Shown here: in pieces, positions 8,136-16,228 of the stretch
Layout of the letters: each line of letters starts with the position of its first letter
Numbering within the stretch: the stretch's first letter is position 1
DNA from: Nonomuraea thailandensis
GTDB taxonomy: Bacteria; Actinomycetota; Actinomycetes; Streptosporangiales; Streptosporangiaceae
Reading direction: 5' to 3'
Assembly: GCF_024172165.1 (NCBI RefSeq)
Contig: NZ_JAMZEB010000002.1
Coordinates: 12,483,501 to 12,547,500 of the forward strand
Length of the DNA: 64,000 bases
Notes under the pieces: generated by a model
Told to the model about the DNA's origin: nothing
The model's database searches: none
Seen by the model: the letters and a program-made list of their open reading frames with translations, nothing else
Translations under genes and position numbers: made by a program

Positions 8136-9281
8136 ATGAGCAGGCAGATCACCGTGGCCGATGTGGCGCGGCTGGCCGGCACCTCGACGGCGGTCGTCAG
8201 TTACGTCATGAACAACGGCCCTCGCCCGGTAGCCGCCGCGACCCGCGAGCGCGTGCTGGCCGCTGCGGAAGAGCTGGGTTACCGTCCCAACCGCATTGCC
8301 CGCGCGCTGCGCTCACGCACCACCGGCGTGGTGGGCCTGGTGCTGGCGGACGCACTGAACCCTTACTTCGGCGCGCTGGCCGGGCACGTCGAGCAGGCGC
8401 TGGCGGGGCGCGGCCGGCTCATGCTCATCGGTAACGCGGGCTACTCCGCCGACCGCCAGCGTGATCTTGTCGAACGTTTCCTCGACGCCCGGGTCGACGG
8501 CCTGGTGATCGCTTCCGCCGACGCGGGCGACGACGTGGCCGCGTACGCCCGGACGGCCGGCGTGCCTGCTGTTTACCTGCACAACGGGCCCGTCTACGGC
8601 GACACGCCGGTGGTCACCGCCGACAACGAGGGAGCGGTGCAGGAAGCGGTCGCGCACCTGCGGGCGCACGGTCACCGCGACATCGCCTTTCTGGCCGGTC
8701 CGCAGGACACCGGTCCGGTGGGTCGGCGGCGGGAGGCCTGGCAGGAGGCGACGGGCGGGCGGGGCATGCTCCTGCGTTCCGGCTACTCCCGTGCCGCAGC
8801 GGACGTCCTGATCCGCGACCTGGTCGCGACGGGTGCCGTCCCGTCCGCGGTGATCGCGGCCACGGATGAGCAGGCCATCGGGCTGTTGTCCGGCGCGTGT
8901 GCCACCGGCCTGCCCGTTCCTGGCCGGATGGGTAGCGCTGGCCTGCCTGGTCCCGGTGGGATGGGTGCCACTGGGCTGCGTGATCCCGGTGGGATGGCCG
9001 CCATCGGCCTGCGTGATCCCGGTGGGACGGGTGCTGCCGGGCTGCCTGGTCCCAGTGACGCGGGTGCCGCCGGGCTGCCTGTTGCCGGCGGGATGGCCGT
9101 CATCGGGCTCGACGGCACCCCCGACAGCGCCTACACCGCCCCGTCGCTGACCGTCACCGGGCAGCCTCTCGCGGAGATGGCGCGGCAGGCCGTCGACCTG
9201 CTGCTGGATGGCGCGGCTCCGGCATACACGCCGAGCGCGTCGCTGGTCAGGAGGCGTAGCTGCGGCTGCGGGGAGGGCTGA
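8136..9281 (+). CDS. LacI family repressor of nucleoside salvage
   Basis: 381 residues. The N-terminal HTH (ITVADVARLAGTSTAVVSYV) and hinge (YRPNRIARALRSRTTG) are typical, followed by a periplasmic-binding-like effector domain and the IGLDGTPDSAY strand. Length exceeds the family norm by about 55 residues because an 11-residue piece of the protein's own strand (GLPVAGGMAVI) is repeated six times just before IGLDG. The C-terminal SCGCGEG is Cys-rich. It is divergent from the hydrolase/deaminase operon, so a nucleoside or base is the likely effector. Whether the expanded domain still folds is open. Confidence 0.88.
   Translation: MSRQITVADVARLAGTSTAVVSYVMNNGPRPVAAATRERVLAAAEELGYRPNRIARALRSRTTGVVGLVLADALNPYFGALAGHVEQALAGRGRLMLIGNAGYSADRQRDLVERFLDARVDGLVIASADAGDDVAAYARTAGVPAVYLHNGPVYGDTPVVTADNEGAVQEAVAHLRAHGHRDIAFLAGPQDTGPVGRRREAWQEATGGRGMLLRSGYSRAAADVLIRDLVATGAVPSAVIAATDEQAIGLLSGACATGLPVPGRMGSAGLPGPGGMGATGLRDPGGMAAIGLRDPGGTGAAGLPGPSDAGAAGLPVAGGMAVIGLDGTPDSAYTAPSLTVTGQPLAEMARQAVDLLLDGAAPAYTPSASLVRRRSCGCGEG
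8907..9104 (+). repeat. 33-bp repeat, six copies, inside lacI
   Basis: Six 33-bp units tile the stretch exactly. The last encodes GLPVAGGMAVI, the native sequence that leads into IGLDG; the others are diverged copies (GLPVPGRMGSA, GLPGPGGMGAT, GLRDPGGMAAI and so on). Confidence 0.9.
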
Positions 9282-9289
9282 GTGTTCGC

Positions 9290-9522
9290 CCGGGTCGGGA
9301 ATGGGGCGGTGGGCGTTTGTCCGTGTCGGGAGGAGGGCGGCTGGGGCCCGCCCGCGTCAGGAAGGGACGAGTGGGTGCCCGGCCGGGGCAGGAAGGGGCG
9401 GATGAGTGTTAGCCCGGGTCGGGAGGAGGGTGGCTGGGCGAGCGGCCGGGTCGGGAATAGGGCGGCTGGGCGACAACGCCGGGGCAGGAAGGCGGCGGGT
9501 GGGTGTTCGGCCCGGTCAGGAG
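9290..9522. repeat. Intergenic repeat, eight copies of a 31-33 bp unit
   Basis: The heptamer G(T/G)C(A/G)GGA recurs at 9294, 9325, 9356, 9387, 9418, 9450, 9483 and 9515, that is at spacings of 31,31,31,31,32,33,32. It joins the 3' end of lacI and of the convergent DUF4260 gene, whose stop triplet is inside the last copy. The period is not a multiple of three, unlike intragenic arrays here. Confidence 0.88.
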
Positions 9523-9863
9523 GAGGGGGCGTGTCCGAAGGTGCGGTCGAGGGCGATGCGGGTGAGCCAGCCCAGGCCGGCGGTGAAGAGTGGCGGCCAC
9601 ACGATCGGGCCGAAGGAGTAGCCGACCAGCACCACCAGCGGGATCCACACCCGGTGCGCGGCCTGGTGCAGCGGGCCCGGTAGCCGGGGGCCGGCGAGCC
9701 GGGCCGCGTCGGGCAGAACGAAGAAGCCGAGCGCGGCCGCCGTGGTGGGCAGCCCGTACTTGGCGCTCTCGAAGACCGCGAAGGCGGCCAGGAACAGGGC
9801 GAGCGCTCCCCAGGCGAGCTTTCGGGCCCAGGTAGCGCCCGAGCGTGTGCTCTCGATCGTCAC
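9516..9863 (-). CDS. DUF4260-like small membrane protein
   Basis: 115 residues with three to four membrane segments and the ending LTRIALDRTFGHAPSS, close to the RALDRALGYGL ending of DUF4260 proteins. The function of that family is unknown. I choose GTG 9863 (MTIESTRSG) over further-upstream starts because the sequence before it is not family-like; its ribosome site is weak. The 3' end lies in the repeat array shared with lacI. Confidence 0.65.
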   Translation of the reverse strand: MTIESTRSGATWARKLAWGALALFLAAFAVFESAKYGLPTTAAALGFFVLPDAARLAGPRLPGPLHQAAHRVWIPLVVLVGYSFGPIVWPPLFTAGLGWLTRIALDRTFGHAPSS

Positions 9864-10041
9864 GCCGCCAAGCGTACCGAAAAAATACGAGTCATATCTC
9901 GCCTTTCGGCGGGTGAATGCAGGGTGAAACACCTCCGGCGTACGCTGTCAAGGCAGTCAAGATCCTGTGCAAACCGCCTGCCGGACAGGGCCCTGGCAGG
10001 CGCGTTCCACGAGCACCACCGGACTCGGAAAGGCAGTGGCG

Positions 10042-11034
10042 ATGCGACTGACCAGGATCGTAGTCGTGGGCATGGCAGTGGCGCTGGCGCTCAGCGCGTG
10101 CGGGGGCGGCGGCGGGGATGCGGGCGGGGGCGGCGGAGGGCGGGGCGGCGCGTCCTCCGGCGGCTTGGAGAAGACCGAGCTGCTGATCGGCGTGGTGCCG
10201 GTCGCGTCGTCCGCGTCGCTGTTCATCGCCGAGAAGCGGGGCTTCTTCAAGGAGGAGGGGCTGACCGTCAAGACCGAGATCATCCAGGCGCCGACGGCGG
10301 TCATGCCGAAGATCGTCAACGGCAGCATGGACGCGTTCCTGACGAGCTACGTCTCGCTCATGACGATCAACGACTCGGGTGCGGCCAAGCTCAAGCTGTT
10401 CCAGCACACGATGGGAGGCGCGCCGGGGTTCTGCGCGGTGGTCGTGTCCGAGGGGTCGCCGATCAGGACCGTGGCCGACCTCAAGGGCAGGACGATCGCG
10501 GTCAACGTGCTCAGGACGCTCGGGCACACGGTGGTCAACGCCCACCTGCAGCAGGCCGGGCTCAAGCCGGACGACGTCAAGTTCGTCGCCGTGCCGTTCG
10601 CCGACCAGCTCGGCGCCCTGGCCGCGGGCAAGGTGGACGCGGCCTGGCTGGCCGAGCCGTTCCTGAGCGCGGCCAAGAAGGACGGCGCCGTCCAGATCGT
10701 CGACACCATCGGCGGGCCCACGGAGGGCGTGCCGATCGACGGGTGGGGCGTCACGGAGCAGTGGCTGGCGAAGTACCCGAAGACGGCCGCCGCCCTGCAC
10801 CGGGCGCTGGCCAAGGGGCAGCAGGTCGCCGGGACCGACCGCAAGGCCATCGACGAGGTCGTGCCGACGTACACGCAGATCCCCGCGGACGTGGCCGCGG
10901 CCATGCGGGTCGGCGAGTTCACGATGGAGGCCGACCGGGCCAGCGTGCAGAAGCTGGCCGATCTCATGCACGGCTTCGGATTTCTCAAGGCCAGGCCGGA
11001 CGTGGGGCAGATCTTCGCGTCCACGGGCGGCTGA
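10042..11034 (+). CDS. ABC transporter substrate-binding lipoprotein, SsuA/nitrate-taurine type
   Basis: 330 residues with a lipoprotein signal ending in the lipobox LSAC (Cys after about residue 18), then a Gly-rich linker and an NMT1/SsuA-like fold: IAEKRGFFKEEGL near the start, DLKGRTIAV, and DAAWLAEPF. It probably binds a small organic sulfonate, nitrate-like or pyrimidine-type solute outside the membrane. No permease or ATPase adjoins it, so it either works with a distant transporter or is an orphan. The ATG follows GGAAAGG by eight bases. Confidence 0.85.
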   Translation: MRLTRIVVVGMAVALALSACGGGGGDAGGGGGGRGGASSGGLEKTELLIGVVPVASSASLFIAEKRGFFKEEGLTVKTEIIQAPTAVMPKIVNGSMDAFLTSYVSLMTINDSGAAKLKLFQHTMGGAPGFCAVVVSEGSPIRTVADLKGRTIAVNVLRTLGHTVVNAHLQQAGLKPDDVKFVAVPFADQLGALAAGKVDAAWLAEPFLSAAKKDGAVQIVDTIGGPTEGVPIDGWGVTEQWLAKYPKTAAALHRALAKGQQVAGTDRKAIDEVVPTYTQIPADVAAAMRVGEFTMEADRASVQKLADLMHGFGFLKARPDVGQIFASTGG

Positions 11035-11046
11035 CCGAAAGATTGC

Positions 11047-11089
11047 GAATCAGATTCACTATTAACTAAGGTGGTCCTAACTTTGATCA
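11047..11089. promoter_or_regulatory. Symmetric elements before the exporter gene
   Basis: GAATCAGATTC (11047-11057, perfect palindrome), TAAGGTGGTCCTAA (11067-11080, imperfect) and TGATCA (11084-11089) crowd the 76 bp before the exporter. They suggest a regulated promoter. The middle element only partly resembles actinobacterial iron boxes. Confidence 0.4.
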
Positions 11090-11110
11090 TATAGCAGAAG
11101 AGAGGGGCCC

Positions 11111-12328
11111 ATGCGCCTCGCCCTGGACGTCGCCCCCCTCCGCAACCCGGCCTTCCGCCGGGTCTTCCTCGCCCGCACCGTGGCGCTGTTCGGCATCGGG
11201 TTCGTCATGGTCGCGGTGCCGCTGCAGGTCTTCGCGCTGACGGGCTCGACGGCCGGGGTGGCGTTCGTGAGCGTGGCGGTGGGCGGCTCCGCGCTGGCGG
11301 GCACCATGCTGGGCGGGATGCTGGCCGACCGCGGCGACCGCAGGCGGCTGATCATCGGCGCTCGCGCCACGGCCGCGATCGCGTTCGCGGTGCTGGCCGG
11401 GAACGCGCTGCTGCCGGAGCCCCAGCTCTGGGTGATCTACCTGTGCGGGATCGCCGAGGGGGTCGCCAACGGCGTGTCCGGGTCCGCGCTGATGGCCGCC
11501 ACGCCCAGCATCGTGCCGCGCGACAAGCTCGCCGCGGCCGGCGCCCTGATGGCGGTCATGGCGGACCTCGGCTCGGTGGCCGCGCCCGCGCTGGGAGGGC
11601 TGCTCGTCTCCGCGACCGGGTTCTGGGGCAACTACGCGGTGTGCGCCGTCGCGGGGACCCTCACCGTGACACTGCTCGGCCGGCTCCCGCCCCTGCCGCC
11701 GCCGGAGACCGCCACGAGGGAGTCGCTGCCCCAGGCGCTGCGCGCCGTGGCCGGGTACGTGCGCCGCGACAGGATCGTCGGCCCCACGCTGCTGGCGGGG
11801 CTGGTCGCGGGGCTCCTGTCGGGCTGGAACGTGCTGCTGCCCGCGTTCGGCCAGGAGGTGCTCGGCCTGCGGCCGGACGGGCTCGGCCTCCTGTACGCCG
11901 CCCCCGCCGCGGGCGCCCTGGTGGGCTCGCTGACCAGCGGCTGGATGGGCTCCGTCGCCCGCCCCGGCCGGTTCGTCATGGGCGCGCTGCTGCTGTCGGG
12001 GGCCGGACTCGTCGTCGTCGGGCTCACCGGGTGGTTCGCCGTGGCGATCGCGGGCCTCGTGCTCTTCGGCGCGGGCCGGGTGGTCGGGGACGTGCTGCGC
12101 TACACGATCGTGCAGGAGCACACGCCCGACCAGTACCGTGGCCGGCTGGCGGCGCTGTGGTCCGCGCAGATCACCGTCGGCGTCTCCCTGGGGGCCGCCG
12201 CGGCGGGCGGGTTGTCCGCGTTCGTGCCTGCGGGCGGGGCGTTCCCCGTCTACGGTGCTCTGGGGATGGCGGGCGCGGTCGTGCTGGCGCTGCTGCTGTC
12301 CACGCTGCGGCGGCTGCGCCGGAGTTGA
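11111..12328 (+). CDS. MFS exporter, EntS-like
   Basis: 405 residues, about twelve membrane segments, with the MFS_3 features LADRGDRRRLI between helices 2 and 3 and EHTPDQYRGRLAALWSA late in the protein, both typical of the EntS/siderophore-exporter branch. It may export a siderophore or drug; there is no siderophore synthesis in the window. A GAGAGGGG site precedes the ATG. Several symmetric elements upstream suggest tight control. Confidence 0.85.
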   Translation: MRLALDVAPLRNPAFRRVFLARTVALFGIGFVMVAVPLQVFALTGSTAGVAFVSVAVGGSALAGTMLGGMLADRGDRRRLIIGARATAAIAFAVLAGNALLPEPQLWVIYLCGIAEGVANGVSGSALMAATPSIVPRDKLAAAGALMAVMADLGSVAAPALGGLLVSATGFWGNYAVCAVAGTLTVTLLGRLPPLPPPETATRESLPQALRAVAGYVRRDRIVGPTLLAGLVAGLLSGWNVLLPAFGQEVLGLRPDGLGLLYAAPAAGALVGSLTSGWMGSVARPGRFVMGALLLSGAGLVVVGLTGWFAVAIAGLVLFGAGRVVGDVLRYTIVQEHTPDQYRGRLAALWSAQITVGVSLGAAAAGGLSAFVPAGGAFPVYGALGMAGAVVLALLLSTLRRLRRS

Positions 12329-12367
12329 AGGACGGTCTCACGGTGGCGCCGCAGCCGAGGGAGATCT

Positions 12368-12440
12368 CGCGCCGCCTCAGCCGGCTGGGACTTCGCGCCG
12401 CCTCAACTCATGCCAAGGCTTCACGCCGCCTCAGCCCTGC
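12368..12440. repeat. 3'-end repeat with stop triplets, period about 27 bp
   Basis: CGCCGCCTCA occurs three times; its TCA falls at 12377, 12403 and 12431. The last is the true stop of the minus-strand hydrolase. Spacing is 26 and 28, so it is not codon-locked. Confidence 0.7.
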
Positions 12441-13501
12441 CGGGCCAGGGTGTCGGTGACGAGGCGGCTCACCTTGCCCACCGCCTGCACGCCCGCGCCC
12501 ATCGAGCCGTGCCGGTCGGAGATGACGGCGATCAGGTACGTGTGCCCCCGCGTCCGTACTTGCCCGATGCTGTTGACCGTCCACCGCCCGCCATGCCGGG
12601 CACGCGGCAGCCAGCCGTTCTTGAGCGCGACCTCCGCCCCCTGCCGCCCGGACGCGCTCACGCCCCACGCCTGCCCTGGGGTCACGCCGCCCATGAGCCC
12701 CAGCACGTACCGGCGGTTCTTCGCCGACAGCGGGCTGCGCGGCGAGGTCAGGGCGGCCAGCAGCCGGACCTGGTCGGCGGCGCTGGTGGTGGTAGAACCC
12801 CACGCCCCGCTCGGGTCGGGCCTCGTCTCTCGCAGGCCGAACCGCCGGTTGGCGGCGGCCAGCCCCGGCGCGCCGCCGATCGCCGACCACAGCGCCGAGG
12901 CGGCGGCGTTGTCGCTGACCCTGATGGCCCGCGCGGCGGCCCCCCGCTCCGCGGCGGTCAGGCCGCGGCGCTGGCGCTGGGCCTTGAGCAGCAGCGCCAT
13001 CACGATGTCGACCTTGACGATGCTGGCCGTGGCCGTCCTGAGCCCCGGGTTGTAGGAGTAGGACAGGCCGGTCGAAAGGTCCCGCACCGACACCGCCACC
13101 TGGCCGGGAACGGCGCCGAGGTAGCGGCCGATCGTCCGGGTCAGCGGCTTCCTGAACGAGGAACGGCCCAGCGGCTTCCCGGACAAGGGACGGCCCAGCG
13201 GTCTCCCGGACGAGGGGCGGCCCAGCGGGGCGGTCAGACCTGCGACGGTCCCGCGCAGGACGGACGGATACGCGGCGGCGACCTGCGGCCCCAGGGCCAG
13301 GAACGTGGCCGCCATCCGGTAACCGTCGAGCCCGCGCCGCAGCGCGAGGGTGTACCGGCCGGGAGCGCCGTCCGCCGCGCACGGGGCAGATCCGCAGACG
13401 GGAGTGCCGAGTAAGGCCGCCGCCTGGACCGTTCCAACGGTCGTTCCGGTGATCGCCAGCGCCAGGGCGGCCGTGGTGAGCGCGCGCGCCTTCACATTCA
13501 T
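12431..13501 (-). CDS. Class A beta-lactamase-like serine hydrolase
   Basis: 356 residues with a signal peptide (AALALAITGTTVGTVQA). The serine triad motifs are S160-I-V-K163, S196-D-N198 and a late KNG in place of KTG. The glutamate-bearing omega loop of true class A enzymes is not obvious, so it could be a DD-peptidase-like or esterase-like relative. A 27-bp repeat inserts (LGRPLSGKP)-type units at about 92-118, in the linker before the catalytic domain. Secreted or membrane-near action is likely. Confidence 0.82.
   Translation of the reverse strand: MNVKARALTTAALALAITGTTVGTVQAAALLGTPVCGSAPCAADGAPGRYTLALRRGLDGYRMAATFLALGPQVAAAYPSVLRGTVAGLTAPLGRPSSGRPLGRPLSGKPLGRSSFRKPLTRTIGRYLGAVPGQVAVSVRDLSTGLSYSYNPGLRTATASIVKVDIVMALLLKAQRQRRGLTAAERGAAARAIRVSDNAAASALWSAIGGAPGLAAANRRFGLRETRPDPSGAWGSTTTSAADQVRLLAALTSPRSPLSAKNRRYVLGLMGGVTPGQAWGVSASGRQGAEVALKNGWLPRARHGGRWTVNSIGQVRTRGHTYLIAVISDRHGSMGAGVQAVGKVSRLVTDTLARQG
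13142..13228 (-). repeat. 27-bp repeat, three copies, inside the serine hydrolase
   Basis: CGGCTTCC-type units begin at 13145, 13172 and 13199, giving LGRPSSGRP, LGRPLSGKP and LGRSSFRKP in a linker. Confidence 0.85.
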
Positions 13502-13597
13502 GCATCCCCCTTGTGCGCACCGCCCCCGGTGCGTCCCCCGGGTGGCGGGTCCCGGCCACCCCGCGCGCCGGGACCACCACCTGATATGTGTGCGGCG

Positions 13598-14971
13598 TCA
13601 GCCGTTTGTCGTTGTTTCGCCCGGGACGGCCCGGTGGATGACGGATGCGGTGAAACGCACCGGCAGGGCGACGGGGCCGCGGGTGATGCCGGCGGGCAGC
13701 CGGCGCACCTCGGCCGAGGGGTCGGCCCAGGCCAGCTCGGGCAGCCGGGACAGCAGCACGCGCAGTCCGACGGCGGCCTCGACGCGGGCCAGCGGCGCGC
13801 CCAGGCAGTAGTGGATGCCGTGACCGAAGGCCAGGTGCCGCGGCTCGGAGCGGGTCACGTCGAGGCGGCCGGCCTCGTCCGGCGGGAGGGCGTCGCGGCT
13901 GGCCGAGGTGAGGGCGACCGCGACGGCCTGGCCGGCCCGGATGTGCTGCCCGCCGAGCGTGAGGTCCTCGGTGGCGAAGCGGGCGGGCGTGGTCTCGACG
14001 GGAGCGTCGTAGCGCAGGAACTCCTCCACCGCCCCCGGGATGAGCTCCGGCCGGGCCCTGAGACGCGCGGCCTGCTCCGGGTGGTCGAGGAGGGCGGCCA
14101 GGGCGTTGCCCAGCAGGTTCACGGTGGTCTCGTGGCCCGCCACGACCAGCAGGACGGCGGTGCCGAGCAGCTCGGTGTCCGACAGGCGGCCGTGGTCGTC
14201 GTCGTGGACGCGGATGAGCTCGGAGAGCAGGTCGCCGGCGGGGGCGCGGCGCTTGTCGGCGAGGAGGCCGCGCAGGCAGGAGTTGAGCGAGAGCAGGGCC
14301 GCCCGCTGCCGCTCCGAAGGGCTGCTCATGCCCTCGCGGGTCCAGCGCTGGAGGTCGGCGCGGCGCTCCTCCGGGACGCCGAGCAGCTCGCAGATGACCG
14401 CCATGGGCAGCGGCCTGGTGAACGAGGCGACCAGGTCGGCCTGGCCGGTGAGGAAGGCGTCCGCGCCGGCGGAGGCGAAGGCGTCCCCGTCGTCAGCGGA
14501 GGCGATGGTGTCCGCGCCGGTGGAGGTGAAGGTGTCCGCGCCGGTGGAGGCGATGGTGTCCGCGCCGGTGGAGGCGAAGGCGTCCACGAGCCGGTGGGAG
14601 AGCTGCTCGATGCGCGGGGCGAGCCGTTCGGCGGCGCCCGCGGTGAACGCCTTGGACGCCAGGCGGCGCAGCCTGGTGTGCTCGGGAGGATCGGCGGTCA
14701 GCATGTTGCCGCCGAAGCCGGAGCCCGCGAGCATGATGTGCTGCCCGGCGGCGCGCAGCCGCTCGGCGAACGGCTCGGGGTCCTTGCTCAGCTTCGGGTG
14801 GGCCAGCGCCTCCCGGCCCAGCTCGTACTCGACGACCAGCCAGACGGCCGAGCCGTCGGCGGAGCGCACGCGGTGGATCGGGCCCCGTTCGCGCAGCTCG
14901 GCGTAACGGGCGTGGGCGTCGGCCTTGAAGTCGGGAGTCCCGACGAGGATGGCGTCATCGCGGGTGGTCAT
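13598..14971 (-). CDS. Cytochrome P450 with repeat insertion
   Basis: 457 residues. I helix AGHETT, the ExxR-type EEFLRYD stretch, and the heme loop FGHGIHYCLGAPLARVE are all present, as in bacterial CYP105/107-like enzymes. About 33 residues of ASTGADTI-type repeats sit between RIEQLSHRLVDAF and QADLVASFTRPLP, in a surface region before helix F. The native joint would be short. Substrate unknown; no ferredoxin gene is adjacent. Start ATG 14971; divergent from the aldo/keto reductase. Confidence 0.92.
   Translation of the reverse strand: MTTRDDAILVGTPDFKADAHARYAELRERGPIHRVRSADGSAVWLVVEYELGREALAHPKLSKDPEPFAERLRAAGQHIMLAGSGFGGNMLTADPPEHTRLRRLASKAFTAGAAERLAPRIEQLSHRLVDAFASTGADTIASTGADTFTSTGADTIASADDGDAFASAGADAFLTGQADLVASFTRPLPMAVICELLGVPEERRADLQRWTREGMSSPSERQRAALLSLNSCLRGLLADKRRAPAGDLLSELIRVHDDDHGRLSDTELLGTAVLLVVAGHETTVNLLGNALAALLDHPEQAARLRARPELIPGAVEEFLRYDAPVETTPARFATEDLTLGGQHIRAGQAVAVALTSASRDALPPDEAGRLDVTRSEPRHLAFGHGIHYCLGAPLARVEAAVGLRVLLSRLPELAWADPSAEVRRLPAGITRGPVALPVRFTASVIHRAVPGETTTNG
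14460..14586 (-). repeat. 24-bp repeat inside the P450 gene
   Basis: GGAGG markers of the unit fall at 14471, 14498, 14522, 14546 and 14570 (spacings 27, 24, 24, 24). All spacings are multiples of three and encode TGADTIAS-like octapeptides. Confidence 0.88.
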
Positions 14972-15015
14972 GACTCGAATGCTCCGCCCGATGACATATC
15001 GGACGCCAGTGCTTC

Positions 15016-15046
15016 TTGACCTGGAGCCTGCTCCAGGTGGCAGCGT
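15016..15046 (+). promoter_or_regulatory. MerR-type promoter of the aldo/keto reductase
   Basis: TTGACC (15016-15021), a 19-bp spacer and CAGCGT (15041-15046) enclose the perfect palindrome ACCTGGAGCCTGCTCCAGGT (15019-15038). A long spacer filled by a dyad is the hallmark of MerR-family activation. No merR gene is in the window. Confidence 0.8.
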
Positions 15047-15083
15047 CGTCCTCGGAAGCGGCCATGGCACGAGGGAGCCTGAC

Positions 15084-16067
15084 ATGATTTTTCGGCAGCT
15101 GGGGCGGAGCGGCATCCAGGTGAGCGCCATCGGGTTCGGCGCCTGGGCCATCGGCGGGCCGTTCGTCTCCGGTGGCAAGCCGGCGGGATGGGGAGAGGTG
15201 GACGACGACGAGTCCGTCGCGGCGGTGCGCCACGCGCTCGACCTCGGGGTCACGTTCTTCGACACCGCCGACGTTTACGGCACCGGCCACAGCGAGCGCG
15301 TGCTCAGCAGGGCGCTGGCGGGGCGGCGGGACGAGGTGGTCATCGCCACCAAGTTCGGCAACGTCTTCGACGCGGGCACCCGTACCGTCACCGGCCGGGA
15401 CATCTCGCCCGGCTACATCCGCCAGGCCTGTCAGGCGTCGCTGGAACGACTGGGCACCGACCGCATCGACCTGTACCAGCTCCACATCGGCGACGCGCCG
15501 CTGGAGCAGGTGGACGACCTGGTCGCCACGCTGGAGGGGCTCGTCGACGACGGGCTGATCCGCGCCTACGGGTGGAGTACCGACGACCCGGAGCGGGCGG
15601 CGGCCTTCGCCAAGGGGCCGCACTGCGCGGCGGTGCAGCACGAGCTCAGCGTCCTGCGCGACGCCCCGGCGATGCTGGCGGTGTGCGGGACGCACGAGCT
15701 CGCGTCCGTCAACCGGGGGCCGCTGGCGATGGGGCTGCTGTCCGGCAAGTACGGCCCGCAGTCCCGGCTGCCGATGAACGACGTGCGCGGGGACTCGCCG
15801 GGGTGGATGACGCTCTTCCGCGACGGCCGGCCCGCCCCTGAGTTCCTTGCCATGATGGAGGCGATCCGTGACATCTTGACCTCCGGTGGCCGCACCCTCG
15901 CGCAGGGTGCGCTGGGCTGGCTGCTGGGGCGCAGCGATCGTACGGTGCCGATCCCCGGGATCAGGACGGTGGCCCAGGCCGAGGAGAACGCGGGCGCGCT
16001 CCGGCACGGGGCGTTGAGCGCGGCGGAGCTGGCCCAGATCGGCGAGCTGCTGCAACGACCGGCCTGA
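15084..16067 (+). CDS. Aldo/keto reductase
   Basis: 327 residues of the TIM-barrel AKR family: FFDTADVYGTGHSE holds the catalytic Asp and Tyr, VIATKFG the Lys and LYQLHIGD the His position; IPGIRTVAQAEEN binds NADPH. It would reduce aldehydes or ketones. The start at ATG 15084 is preceded by GAGGGAG. It is driven by a MerR-type promoter, which suits a redox or electrophile response. A weak 26-28 bp repeat lies between its stop and the convergent carboxyltransferase gene. Confidence 0.92.
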   Translation: MIFRQLGRSGIQVSAIGFGAWAIGGPFVSGGKPAGWGEVDDDESVAAVRHALDLGVTFFDTADVYGTGHSERVLSRALAGRRDEVVIATKFGNVFDAGTRTVTGRDISPGYIRQACQASLERLGTDRIDLYQLHIGDAPLEQVDDLVATLEGLVDDGLIRAYGWSTDDPERAAAFAKGPHCAAVQHELSVLRDAPAMLAVCGTHELASVNRGPLAMGLLSGKYGPQSRLPMNDVRGDSPGWMTLFRDGRPAPEFLAMMEAIRDILTSGGRTLAQGALGWLLGRSDRTVPIPGIRTVAQAEENAGALRHGALSAAELAQIGELLQRPA

Positions 16068-16114
16068 CCCGGCGCCCGGGCGCCCCGCTGAAGGCGGCCT
16101 GGCGGACCGAGCAT

Positions 16115-16228
16115 GCCCGCTTCGGTGCCGGAGGGCGAGTGCGGGCTTCGGCGCTGGAAGGCGAGTGCGTGTTTCGGCGCTGGTGAGCGCGTGCGTCTGC
16201 TTCAGCGCTGGAGGGCGATCTGGCGGAC
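16115..16228. repeat. Repeat at the 3' end of the carboxyltransferase gene
   Basis: Four copies of a TTCGGCGCTGGAGGGCGA-like unit begin at 16121, 16147, 16173 and 16201 (spacings 26, 26, 28). The last copy contains the gene's stop triplet; the other three lie downstream of it. Confidence 0.8.

Noticed and set aside
9282..9683. GTG-started frame directly after the lacI stop
   Set aside because: It runs through the intergenic 31-bp array and then antisense to the DUF4260 gene; the period is not a multiple of three, so no protein repeat results.
11067..11080. Iron box (IdeR/DmdR type) before the EntS-like exporter
   Set aside because: Only the AGG/CCT arms agree; the spacing is wrong for the 19-bp consensus. 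Kept as an unspecific symmetric element.
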